Shown here in pieces: positions 1 through 6,743 of a stretch of DNA of 15,200 bases. The notes beneath the pieces are model-generated. The model was not told the origin of the DNA. It saw nothing but the letters and a program-made list of their open reading frames with translations, and did no database searches. The stretch's first letter is position 1. Every line of letters starts with the position of its first letter. A program made the translations under genes and the position numbers. The stretch is from contig DHIO01000022.1 of assembly GCA_002403855.1 (NCBI GenBank), forward strand, positions 128,381 to 143,580, in the 5' to 3' direction. The DNA is from Acidimicrobiia bacterium UBA4744 (GTDB lineage Bacteria; Actinomycetota; Acidimicrobiia; Spongiisociales; UBA4744).

Positions 1-1278
1 GCAGGCGGAAAGGGTGAGTCGATCTTCCAGCCCGAATGGAGTCCGGACGGCCGCATTCATTTTGTCTCCGACCGGACCGGTTGGTGGAACCCATACCGAC
101 TCGAAGAGACGGGATCGGTCACCGCCCTCGTTCCGATGGACGCCGAGTTCGGTGCTCCGCAATGGCAGTTCGGATACCGCCGGTACGCATTCCTCGATTC
201 GGGAGCGATGGTCGTCGCGTACGAGAAGGACGGGATCTCACGCCTCGGCGTCCTGGACGGCGGTGAGTTACGAACCCACACCACCGAACGGGTGGTGATC
301 CACCCCACTTTCGCCGTGGCAGGCGGTCGGGTGTGGACCGTAGCGGCGGCCCGCACTCAACCGGCGGCCGTCGTCGGCTTCGACCCCGACACCGGCGACG
401 AGATGACGCTTCGCAGTTCGCTAGCGGTCGATCTCGACCAGGGCTACATCAGCCGTGCCCAACCGATCACCTTCCCAACCACCAACGGCGCTTTTGCGCA
501 CGCGTTCTACTACCCGCCCGCCAATACCGACTTCAAGGCTCCCGACGGCCAACTTCCTCCTCTGGTGGTGTGGTCTCACGGCGGACCGACCGGATCAACC
601 AGCCCGGGTTTCAGGCTGGCTCGCCAGTTCTGGACGAGCCGCGGCTTCGCCCTGGTGGACGTCAACTACCGGGGCTCGACCGGATACGGGCGTGCCTACC
701 GGAACGCCCTCCGAGGGCAGTGGGGCATCATCGACACCGACGATTGCATTGCTGCGGCCCGCTACCTGGCAGAAGCGGGCCTCGTCGACGGGGACCGCTT
801 GGCGATCCGGGGCGGCAGCGCCGGCGGGTACACCACGCTGTGCGCCCTCACGTTCCATGATGAGTTTGCCACCGGGGCTTCGTACTTCGGAGTGGCCGAC
901 ATCGCCGCGCTGGCCGAGGAGACCCACAAGTTCGAATCCCGCTACATGGATTCGATGGTCGGCCCGTATCCGGAAGCGGCGGACCTGTACCGGGAACGCT
1001 CACCCGCATACCACGCCGACCAGCTGTCGAGGCCGATGCTGATCTTGCAGGGCCTCGACGACGAGGTGGTCCCCCCCGATCAGGCCGAGAGGATGGTTGA
1101 GGCTCTGGATCGCAGAGGCGTGCCCTACGCCTACCTGGCCTTCGAGGGCGAAGGTCACGGCTTTCGGAGGGCGGAGAACATCGAGCGGTCGGCCGAGGCC
1201 GAGCTCTTCTTCTACGGATGGGTCTTCGGGTTCGTCCCGGCCGGGAATCTCCCACCCATCGAGATCCGCAACGCTTGA
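1..1278 (+). CDS. S9-family serine peptidase (acylaminoacyl-peptidase / prolyl oligopeptidase type), 5' partial
   Basis: The reading frame is open from the first base, so the start lies upstream; 425 residues are visible. The first part is the end of a beta-propeller: WSPDG (residues 13-17 of the visible part) is typical of TolB/S9 blades. From about residue 155 comes the alpha/beta-hydrolase catalytic domain, with HGGP (193-196) near the oxyanion site, the family string NYRGSTGYGR, and the nucleophile motif GGSAGGY (Ser273). Asp353 (in GLDDEVVPP) and His386 (in GEGHGF) complete a catalytic triad at the expected spacing. Family members hydrolyse short peptides or N-acylated peptides, with the propeller limiting substrate size; the substrate here cannot be read. 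An internal ATG at 136 would cut into the propeller and is not a likely start. The gene ends 2 bp from the convergent oxidoreductase, leaving no room for a separate terminator. Confidence 0.93.
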   Translation, partial: AGGKGESIFQPEWSPDGRIHFVSDRTGWWNPYRLEETGSVTALVPMDAEFGAPQWQFGYRRYAFLDSGAMVVAYEKDGISRLGVLDGGELRTHTTERVVIHPTFAVAGGRVWTVAAARTQPAAVVGFDPDTGDEMTLRSSLAVDLDQGYISRAQPITFPTTNGAFAHAFYYPPANTDFKAPDGQLPPLVVWSHGGPTGSTSPGFRLARQFWTSRGFALVDVNYRGSTGYGRAYRNALRGQWGIIDTDDCIAAARYLAEAGLVDGDRLAIRGGSAGGYTTLCALTFHDEFATGASYFGVADIAALAEETHKFESRYMDSMVGPYPEAADLYRERSPAYHADQLSRPMLILQGLDDEVVPPDQAERMVEALDRRGVPYAYLAFEGEGHGFRRAENIERSAEAELFFYGWVFGFVPAGNLPPIEIRNA

Positions 1279-1280
1279 GC

Positions 1281-2624
1281 TCAGAGCTGGCCACCGTCTT
1301 CGATGGTCTCCGTGATGCCGTCCAGGTAGGCAGGATCCTCATAGCGAGAGAGCTGAAAGGCCGGCGCGTAACCGGGAAGCGGTTCGCCGGTCACGTGGCG
1401 GGCCACGAGCTCCCCGGCCGCAGCGGCGGCCATCACCCCGAACCCCGACAGCGCCCCCAAGATGAATGCGCCGGAGGTGGCCATAGGTCCGATCAGAGGA
1501 CGGTTCTCGGCCGTTCTCGTGTAGTAGCCGCCGTCCACCGTCGAATACGGCATCCGGTCCCTGTAGACGGATAGACCGGGGATCATCGTGCTCATCCCCC
1601 GCATCACCACCTCCGGGTACATCGGATCGATCGGAACCGGCCAGACCGGTTGCATGACCCGGCGGCGGTACTCCCACAGGGCCAGCACATAAGGCGATTC
1701 CGGAGCGCCTTCCGGCCGGCCGTGACAGGCCGCGGGGAGTCTGTCGAGCAAGAACCGTGTCTGCCGATCCTCGCCGAGATACTCGGCTGCCTCAGACGAC
1801 CAGTCGATCTGCTGGGGGTCGTTCCAGATCAGCATCGGAGCATCGGGGGGGATCACCCGCCGGTGCTCCCTGTAGGCGACCTTGAGATGAAGCTCGGACG
1901 TTACCGGGAGTTCTTCACCCATGAGTGCCGCCACGTCACGGATCAGCGGCCCGGCGGCGTTCACGAGACTTCCGGTCCGGATTGTCGTATCGTCATCGAG
2001 GGTCACCGATTTCACTCTGCCCCCGTCGGTCTCAACGGCCGTCAACCGGCGAGGCAGAAGAGTGAGTCCGGCGTCCTTCGCTCTGCCGAGCAGATACTCC
2101 CCGAGCTGCTGGGCACTGAACCATCCAGCCCGGCGAACGTGCAAAGCGGCGACGGTCTGGTCGGTCAGAAACGGGAAGTAGGTCCGGACCAGCCGCCGAT
2201 CGGTGATGAGGTCGGCTCCTCGCCGATCGTCGGGCCGATAGGCCGGGTCCGACGATCTGCCTGCATGGATGCGCAAGGCGCCGGCACCAAGCTCCGAGAT
2301 CGCCGTTGCGACGGTCTCGAGGGAACGAGCCCGGTCGCGGTCGGCCGTGACATACAGATACCCGCGCCGATTGAGGTGGAAGGCGTTGCCGGATTCCTCG
2401 ACCATCCCATCGAGGAGGTCGATGGAACGGTTCATCAAGGCGACCATCGGTTCGTTCGGCCACCAGTTCCGGTAGCACTCGGTCGACTTGTCCGACGTGA
2501 GCGTGAGGGGTGGACGGGGGTCGCACAGCACGACCCGCTCGACGCCGAGTTCTACGGTCAGAAAATACGCGGTTGCCACACCGGCAATGCCGGCGCCGCA
2601 CACCACCACGTCCGCAGTCGCCAT
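1281..2624 (-). CDS. FAD-dependent oxidoreductase, DAO family (sarcosine oxidase / dimethylglycine dehydrogenase-like)
   Basis: A protein of about 447 residues. It opens with a beta strand and the Rossmann dinucleotide motif GAGIAG (residues 10-15), followed by an acidic end to the second strand (VVLCDP), which is the FAD ADP-binding fold. The string STECYRNWWP is familiar from a branch of DAO-family amine oxidoreductases. The C-terminal TAENRPLIGP and the small-residue FILGALSGFGVM segment match the second FAD-contacting region of this family. Members oxidise secondary or tertiary amines or D-amino acids, passing electrons to oxygen or an acceptor; the actual substrate is unknown. A GTG at 2657 would add 11 residues (MGIAAKRKNGS). 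I prefer the ATG at 2624 because family members begin a few residues before the first strand, but neither start has a strong ribosome binding site. It is a single gene, divergent from the tRNA deacylase and convergent with the S9 peptidase. Confidence 0.88.
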   Translation of the reverse strand: MATADVVVCGAGIAGVATAYFLTVELGVERVVLCDPRPPLTLTSDKSTECYRNWWPNEPMVALMNRSIDLLDGMVEESGNAFHLNRRGYLYVTADRDRARSLETVATAISELGAGALRIHAGRSSDPAYRPDDRRGADLITDRRLVRTYFPFLTDQTVAALHVRRAGWFSAQQLGEYLLGRAKDAGLTLLPRRLTAVETDGGRVKSVTLDDDTTIRTGSLVNAAGPLIRDVAALMGEELPVTSELHLKVAYREHRRVIPPDAPMLIWNDPQQIDWSSEAAEYLGEDRQTRFLLDRLPAACHGRPEGAPESPYVLALWEYRRRVMQPVWPVPIDPMYPEVVMRGMSTMIPGLSVYRDRMPYSTVDGGYYTRTAENRPLIGPMATSGAFILGALSGFGVMAAAAAGELVARHVTGEPLPGYAPAFQLSRYEDPAYLDGITETIEDGGQL

Positions 2625-2679
2625 GGACCCATTCTTGCGTTTCGCGGCGATGCCCACCGCCGGTGACCGGACGTTGCAC

Positions 2680-2685
2680 TAGGGT
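2680..2685 (+). promoter_or_regulatory. Candidate -10 box (TAGGGT) of the tRNA deacylase gene
   Basis: TAGGGT fits the actinobacterial TANNNT -10 pattern and ends 7 nt before the GTG start at 2693. Transcription would begin at or next to the start codon, giving a leaderless mRNA. I see no good -35. The same AGGG could instead be read as a weak ribosome binding site. Confidence 0.4.
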
Positions 2686-2692
2686 GCGCGCA

Positions 2693-3205
2693 GTGACCGA
2701 CTCATCCGCCCCGACCACACCCGACCAGTTGATCCAATACCTGGACGATCTGGGCATCCAGACGAGCACCGTCGAGCATCCGGCCGTCTTCACCGTCGAC
2801 GAGGCGCGGCGGCTGCGCGGCCAATTGCCCGGCGCCCACTCAAAAAGCCTGTTCTTGAGGAACAAGAAGGGCCGCATGTGGCTGGTGGTCGCCCTCGAGG
2901 ATCGGGACATCGACCTGAAGGAGCTGGGTCAAAGACTCGATGCGGGGCGCCTCTCCTTCGGCAGCTCCGACCGTTTGATGCGCTACCTGGGGGTCATTCC
3001 GGGAGCGGTGACGCCGTTCGGCGCCATCAACGATGACACTCAAGCCGTCCAGGTGGTGCTCGACCGGAGAATGCTGGAGATCGAACCGCTCAACTTCCAC
3101 CCCCTCGATAACACAAAGACCACCGCAATCTCCACCAAAGGGTTGCTCGGATTTCTGGAAGCCACCGGCCACACTCCGGAACTGCTGGAGTTCGGCAACG
3201 AGTAG
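2693..3205 (+). CDS. Free-standing prolyl-tRNA editing protein (PrdX / ProXp-ala type aminoacyl-tRNA deacylase)
   Basis: 170 residues, a single YbaK/ProRS-INS-type editing domain, about the usual length for PrdX/ProXp-ala. Family members hydrolyse Ala-tRNA(Pro) in trans, correcting the tendency of prolyl-tRNA synthetase to charge alanine. Landmarks are EHPAVFTVDEA (28-38), GAHSKSLFL (47-55) with the conserved Lys51, RLSFGSSDRLMRYLGV (86-101), GAVTPFGAIND (104-114) and NFHPLDNTKTT (134-144) with His136. These appear in family order. Ser52 sits where I expect Asn (SKNLFL), a possible specificity change. The GTG at 2693 is preferred; a GTG at 2684 would add three residues. TAGGGT 7 nt upstream suggests a leaderless transcript. 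The alpha/beta hydrolase gene follows 63 bp downstream on the same strand and may be co-transcribed, though no functional link is apparent. Confidence 0.9.
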   Translation: MTDSSAPTTPDQLIQYLDDLGIQTSTVEHPAVFTVDEARRLRGQLPGAHSKSLFLRNKKGRMWLVVALEDRDIDLKELGQRLDAGRLSFGSSDRLMRYLGVIPGAVTPFGAINDDTQAVQVVLDRRMLEIEPLNFHPLDNTKTTAISTKGLLGFLEATGHTPELLEFGNE

Positions 3206-3268
3206 CGACGGCGCTTCTCATACCGATCCGGACTTGGCATCATGCAAGGGCAAACAACGGGGGCAACC

Positions 3269-3997
3269 ATGCGTCGTACCTTGCGGTGGCTGGTTCTGAC
3301 CATCGCCTTCGCGGTGCTCGCCGTGCTGGTCTGGTTCTTGATCCCCCTGGGACCTCTCGACCAGGCAGAGGACTCGTTGATCAGCAGCGAGACCGTCGTG
3401 GTGGAAGAGGACCCGTGGCTGACGTTCACTCCCGCCGCCGAGACCACCACCGGTTTCATCTTCTACCCAGGCGCCCGGGTGAGCCCGGTTTCGTACGCTC
3501 CGGCCGCTCGGGATATCGCCGAGCAGGGGTACCTGGCTGTGGTGGTGCCGATGCCGCTCAACATGGCCGTTCTGTCGCCCAATCGAGCCGAGGCGGTCAT
3601 CGTCGCCCACCCCGAGATCGTCACCTGGGTGATCGGCGGACATTCGCTGGGGGGTGCCATGGCCGCCCAGTTCGCCAACAACCACCGCCCGGACATCGAC
3701 GGTGTCGTCCTCTGGGGAGCATATCCGGGGGCAAACACCAGCCTCCGGAACACAGGACAGGATGTCGTGGTGGTGTTCGGAACCCGGGATTGCATATCGA
3801 CTCCCGACGAGGTGCTCGCCGCCACCGTTCGTCTCCCTGAGGACACTGAACTGGTCAGCGTCGAAGGCGGCAATCATACGCAGTTCGGCTGGTACGAAGG
3901 CCAGATCGGCAGTTGCACTGCCACGATCAGCCGAGAGGATCAACAGTCGATTGCCATCGAGGCGGCGATCGAGCTCTTGAACGATCTCGATCGTTGA
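3269..3997 (+). CDS. Membrane-anchored alpha/beta hydrolase
   Basis: 242 residues from the ATG at 3269, which has a G-rich stretch (GGGGG, 3259-3263) about 5 nt upstream. An ATG at 3242 would add nine residues and has no such site. Residues about 5-26 form one hydrophobic segment after two arginines, acting as a signal anchor or uncleaved signal peptide, so the catalytic domain is probably outside the membrane. The fold is alpha/beta hydrolase (dienelactone-hydrolase-like, Pfam Abhydrolase_5 style): FIFYPGARV near the oxyanion site, nucleophile elbow GGHSLGG (Ser126), Asp174 in FGTRDCIS, and His203 in EGGNHTQFGWY. Close relatives are annotated only as hydrolases; the substrate is not predictable. 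The next gene is convergent. I see no convincing hairpin terminator in the 137 bp between them. Confidence 0.85.
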   Translation: MRRTLRWLVLTIAFAVLAVLVWFLIPLGPLDQAEDSLISSETVVVEEDPWLTFTPAAETTTGFIFYPGARVSPVSYAPAARDIAEQGYLAVVVPMPLNMAVLSPNRAEAVIVAHPEIVTWVIGGHSLGGAMAAQFANNHRPDIDGVVLWGAYPGANTSLRNTGQDVVVVFGTRDCISTPDEVLAATVRLPEDTELVSVEGGNHTQFGWYEGQIGSCTATISREDQQSIAIEAAIELLNDLDR

Positions 3998-4134
3998 GTG
4001 ACTGACGCGACCGGTGCGTTCTGGCGACGATCCGGTGCAGGTGTCCGAGTTCATCCTCCGGCCCAACCCGTTCCGGCGTGACTTACCTGCGGTATGCGCG
4101 GGTTTCTCACGCAAGTTCGGGATTGTCGGCGGGC

Positions 4135-4947
4135 CTACGACACCAGCATCTTCTCCAGGCGGCGGGCGGTGATTGCCAAGCCGATCAGGCCCATGGCCGC
4201 CAGGAAAGTCACATGCCAGATGAGGGACCAATCGAGGTTGCCGAGGGTGAGGGCACGGATCACCGACACCCCGTGATAGAGCGGCGACGTCTGGGCTACC
4301 CACTGCAACCACTCGGGGTAGACGTCAAGGGGATAGAAGGTCGCCGAGAACAGGAAGAGCGGCAAGGTGACCAGCTGCACGAGATCGAAATCCTGCCAGC
4401 TGCGCATGAACGAGGTGGCCGCCATGCCGGCCGCCGCAAAGGCAAAGCCGATCAAGAGAGCGGCCGGCAAAGAAAGGATTCCCCATGCCGACGGCATGAG
4501 CCCCATCACGGCCATCACCACCATGAACGCGGCCGCATACAAGGCGCCGCGTATCAGAGACCACACGATCTCGCCGACGGCGATGTCGCCGGGCGCCAAG
4601 GGGGTGGCCAGAATGGCGTCGTAGGTCCTTGCGTATTTGAGTTTGAAGAAGATGTTGAACGTCGATTCGTACACCGCCCCGTTCATGGCCGCCGAGGCCA
4701 GCAGGGCGGGAGCCACGTACGCCGCGTAGGAGACGGGTCGCCCGTCGGGACCGGTGACGTTGCCGACCAGTTCACCGATACCGATCCCGATCGAGAACAG
4801 ATAGAACAGCGGTTCGAAGAATCCGGACAGCACCACGACCCACATTCGGCGGTAGACGAGGAAGTTCCTCTCCAGCAGATGGCGAGCCCGTCGACCGCCG
4901 AGAACGGCAGCCGGCACAACGCGCGAGACCAGGGTTCCGGAGGTCAT
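4135..4947 (-). CDS. ABC-2 type transporter permease, subunit 2 (NodJ-like)
   Basis: 270 residues, starting at the ATG at 4947 and ending in TAG. The first 30 residues are cytoplasmic and basic (RVVPAAVLGGRRARHLLERN), followed by about six hydrophobic segments, starting with VVVLSGFFEPLFYLFSIGIG. The layout, and the strings RTYDAILATPL and LPLFLFSATFYPLDVYPEW, are typical of COG0842/NodJ-like ABC-2 export permeases. It is the last gene of a three-gene operon. Its ATG overlaps the TGA of permease 1 as ATGA (4944-4947), the usual sign of translational coupling. It probably forms a heterodimer with permease 1 on two copies of the upstream ATPase. Substrates of this branch include lipo-oligosaccharides and hydrophobic drugs; the cargo here is unknown. 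A longer frame extending upstream through permease 1 also exists, but it is Arg/Gly-rich shadow sequence without membrane segments. Confidence 0.9.
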   Translation of the reverse strand: MTSGTLVSRVVPAAVLGGRRARHLLERNFLVYRRMWVVVLSGFFEPLFYLFSIGIGIGELVGNVTGPDGRPVSYAAYVAPALLASAAMNGAVYESTFNIFFKLKYARTYDAILATPLAPGDIAVGEIVWSLIRGALYAAAFMVVMAVMGLMPSAWGILSLPAALLIGFAFAAAGMAATSFMRSWQDFDLVQLVTLPLFLFSATFYPLDVYPEWLQWVAQTSPLYHGVSVIRALTLGNLDWSLIWHVTFLAAMGLIGLAITARRLEKMLVS

Positions 4948-5723
4948 TGGCGAAGCTTCCCCCCGAAGGTGCGGAAGGCGACCGCCGTGCCGCCGACGAT
5001 CCAGGCAGCCAGGTAGGCGGTATGGATCCATGGCGACCAGGTTGTGCCGGTTCCCAACGCCAAACCTCGAGCGAGTTCGACGCCGTGCCACAGCGGCACG
5101 AGGTTGGCCAGAGGCTCCAGCCAGTCCGGCAGCTGGGAGACGGGAAAGAACGTTCCCGAGAACAGGAACATCGGAACGATGCCGAAACGGAACAACGTCG
5201 AAAGCCCGGTATCGGTATCCAGATACGCCGCGTAGGCACTGGTGGCCGCAGCAAAGGCCAATCCGGTGAGGACCGCCGGAACGACGGCCGCCATCCCCGC
5301 CCAAGATTCCACCGCACCGAAGGCGACCATGATCGCCACGAACACCACGGAGACGAAGGTCAGCCGCACAGCCACCCAGCCGAGGTGGCCGATCACCAGA
5401 TCCCGGACGCCCACCGGAGTCGCCAGGGTGGCGTGGTAGGTCTTGGTCCACTTGATACCGGCCATCACCGGCCACGACCCGTCGCCGGCTCCGGTTTGCA
5501 TCGCCGTCGCCACCAGTAATCCGGGCGCCAGGAAGGCCAGGTAGGTCAACCCTCCCAGATCGGCCCGTCCGGCACCCTGATCGACCAGAGAGCCGAGGCC
5601 GATCCCCATGGCAACCAGGTACAGCACCGGGCTGAAGAACGTGGAGATCACACTCCCCCGCCAGGTCCGCCGGTACACGAGGGCATGGGCCTCGATCACG
5701 CGGGCGACGGTCGGGACGGCCAT
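4944..5723 (-). CDS. ABC-2 type transporter permease, subunit 1 (NodJ-like)
   Basis: 259 residues with the same plan as its neighbour: a short cytoplasmic start (ARVIEAHALVYRRTWRGS), then about six hydrophobic segments beginning STFFSPVLYLVAMGIGLG. The strings KTYHATLATPV and FGIVPMFLFSGTFFPVSQLP align by eye with RTYDAILATPL and LPLFLFSATFYPLDVYP of permease 2, so the two are paralogues that together probably form the membrane channel. Its start codon overlaps the stop of the ATPase gene by one base (TGATG on the minus strand), and its own stop overlaps the next ATG. All three genes are therefore very likely read from one mRNA and translationally coupled. Family knowledge points to export of a lipid-linked saccharide or a drug-like compound (NodJ, DrrB types), not uptake, because no binding protein is encoded. 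Confidence 0.9.
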   Translation of the reverse strand: MAVPTVARVIEAHALVYRRTWRGSVISTFFSPVLYLVAMGIGLGSLVDQGAGRADLGGLTYLAFLAPGLLVATAMQTGAGDGSWPVMAGIKWTKTYHATLATPVGVRDLVIGHLGWVAVRLTFVSVVFVAIMVAFGAVESWAGMAAVVPAVLTGLAFAAATSAYAAYLDTDTGLSTLFRFGIVPMFLFSGTFFPVSQLPDWLEPLANLVPLWHGVELARGLALGTGTTWSPWIHTAYLAAWIVGGTAVAFRTFGGKLRQ

Positions 5724-6643
5724 CAGTCGACCAGCGTCCGACCGGTGAGCCGCAAGAACACGTCTTCCAGCGTGGACCGGCGCACCACCAAGGTCTCCGG
5801 GTGCAAGCCCCGCTCGTGCACTCCGGTCGAAGAGTCATCGCCGTCATCGGTGTAGAGCAGCACCCGGTCGGGTAGCACCTCGGTCCGCTTGGCTAGACCG
5901 TCCAGGCGATCGACGATCGTTTCCTGCACGCCGACGGGAAAGCGCATCTCCACCACCTCCCGGCTCGAATGCTCCTCGATCAGCTGCCGTGGCGAGCCTT
6001 CGGCGACGATCTTGGCCTTGTCCATGATCACCAGGCGGTCACACAGCTGCTCGGCTTCGTCCATGTAGTGCGTGGTGATGATCAAGGTGACACCCTGCTG
6101 TTTGAGCCGGTAGAGGCGGTCCCAAAGCACGTGGCGGGCCTGCGGGTCGAGCCCGGTGGTCGGTTCGTCGAGGATCAACAACTCCGGCTGGTTGATCAAT
6201 GCCCGGGCAATGGTCAATCGCCGTTTCATCCCTCCGGAAAGCGGCTCGACTTTGTCGTCGCGCCGTTCTGCCAGCTCCGTGAAATCGAGCAACTCGGCAA
6301 TCCGCTCTCTGATCAGCGGGCGGGGAAGATCGAAGTAGCGCCCATAGATGAGGAGGTTCTCGGCCACCGACAGCTCGGTGTCGAGGGTGTCCTCCTGCGG
6401 CACGACGCCCAGCCGCCGGCGAATCTCGGGACCCTCGGTGGCCGGGTCCATACCGAGGACCCGGAGGTAGCCGTCGGTAACGGGGCTCACGGCGCCGATC
6501 ATCCGCATGGCCGATGTCTTGCCGGCTCCGTTCGGCCCCAGAAACCCGAAAGACTCGCCCTGCGCCACATCGAAGTCGATGGCGTCGACGGCGGTGAGGT
6601 CACCGAACCTCTTCGTGAGTGAGCGGGCTTCGACCAGCGGCAT
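5723..6643 (-). CDS. ABC transporter ATP-binding protein (NodI / DrrA-like exporter ATPase)
   Basis: 306 residues, the normal size for this family. All nucleotide-binding motifs are intact: Walker A GPNGAGKT (36-43), Q-loop Gln83 in VVPQEDTL, signature LSGGM (135-139), Walker B LLILDEP (155-161), D-loop GLD and switch His192 in THYMDE. The C-terminal 80 residues, including TLEDVFLRLTGRTL (291-304), match the accessory tail of DrrA/NodI-type ATPases. It powers export through the two permeases encoded directly downstream, with which its gene overlaps. No good Shine-Dalgarno precedes the ATG. A TANNNT box (TAGTGT) 8 nt upstream suggests a leaderless mRNA. The gene lies 100 bp downstream of asnS on the same strand, separated by a degenerate tandem repeat, so it probably has its own promoter. 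Confidence 0.95.
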   Translation of the reverse strand: MPLVEARSLTKRFGDLTAVDAIDFDVAQGESFGFLGPNGAGKTSAMRMIGAVSPVTDGYLRVLGMDPATEGPEIRRRLGVVPQEDTLDTELSVAENLLIYGRYFDLPRPLIRERIAELLDFTELAERRDDKVEPLSGGMKRRLTIARALINQPELLILDEPTTGLDPQARHVLWDRLYRLKQQGVTLIITTHYMDEAEQLCDRLVIMDKAKIVAEGSPRQLIEEHSSREVVEMRFPVGVQETIVDRLDGLAKRTEVLPDRVLLYTDDGDDSSTGVHERGLHPETLVVRRSTLEDVFLRLTGRTLVD

Positions 6644-6651
6644 GACGATTC

Positions 6652-6657
6652 ACACTA
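6652..6657 (-). promoter_or_regulatory. Candidate -10 box (TAGTGT, minus strand) of the ABC operon
   Basis: On the minus strand TAGTGT ends 8 nt before the ATG of the ATPase gene, a spacing that would put the transcription start at the start codon. No matching -35 is evident and there is no Shine-Dalgarno between the box and the ATG. Confidence 0.35.
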
Positions 6658-6665
6658 ACGGGCGT

Positions 6666-6729
6666 GAGCTTCGAGCTGCGAGCAGCAAGCACCAAGCGGC
6701 AGGCCGGCAGGCAGCACGCGGCGAGCGAC
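6666..6729. repeat. Degenerate 7-bp tandem repeat between asnS and the ABC operon
   Basis: Reading the plus strand in steps of seven gives GAGCTTC, GAGCTGC, GAGCAGC, AAGCACC, AAGCGGC, an 8-base AGGCCGGC, AGGCAGC, ACGCGGC and GAGCGAC. Eight of the nine units have GC at positions 3-4 and end in C, with a purine at position 1. The array fills most of the 100-bp gap, starting about 15 bp past the asnS stop. It is not coding in any frame I would accept. Confidence 0.7.
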
Positions 6730-6743
6730 GCGGACATCGACCC

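Noticed and set aside
1650..2666. Long plus-strand open frame (338 codons) antisense to the FAD oxidoreductase
   Set aside because: High-GC antisense shadow: rich in Gly/Arg/Pro/His/Asp and without motifs, whereas the minus-strand frame has a full FAD-binding pattern.
4011..4038. Direct repeat CCGGTGC twice, 21 bp apart, between the hydrolase and ABC genes
   Set aside because: A 7-bp GC-rich repeat is expected by chance in this composition and has no associated structure.
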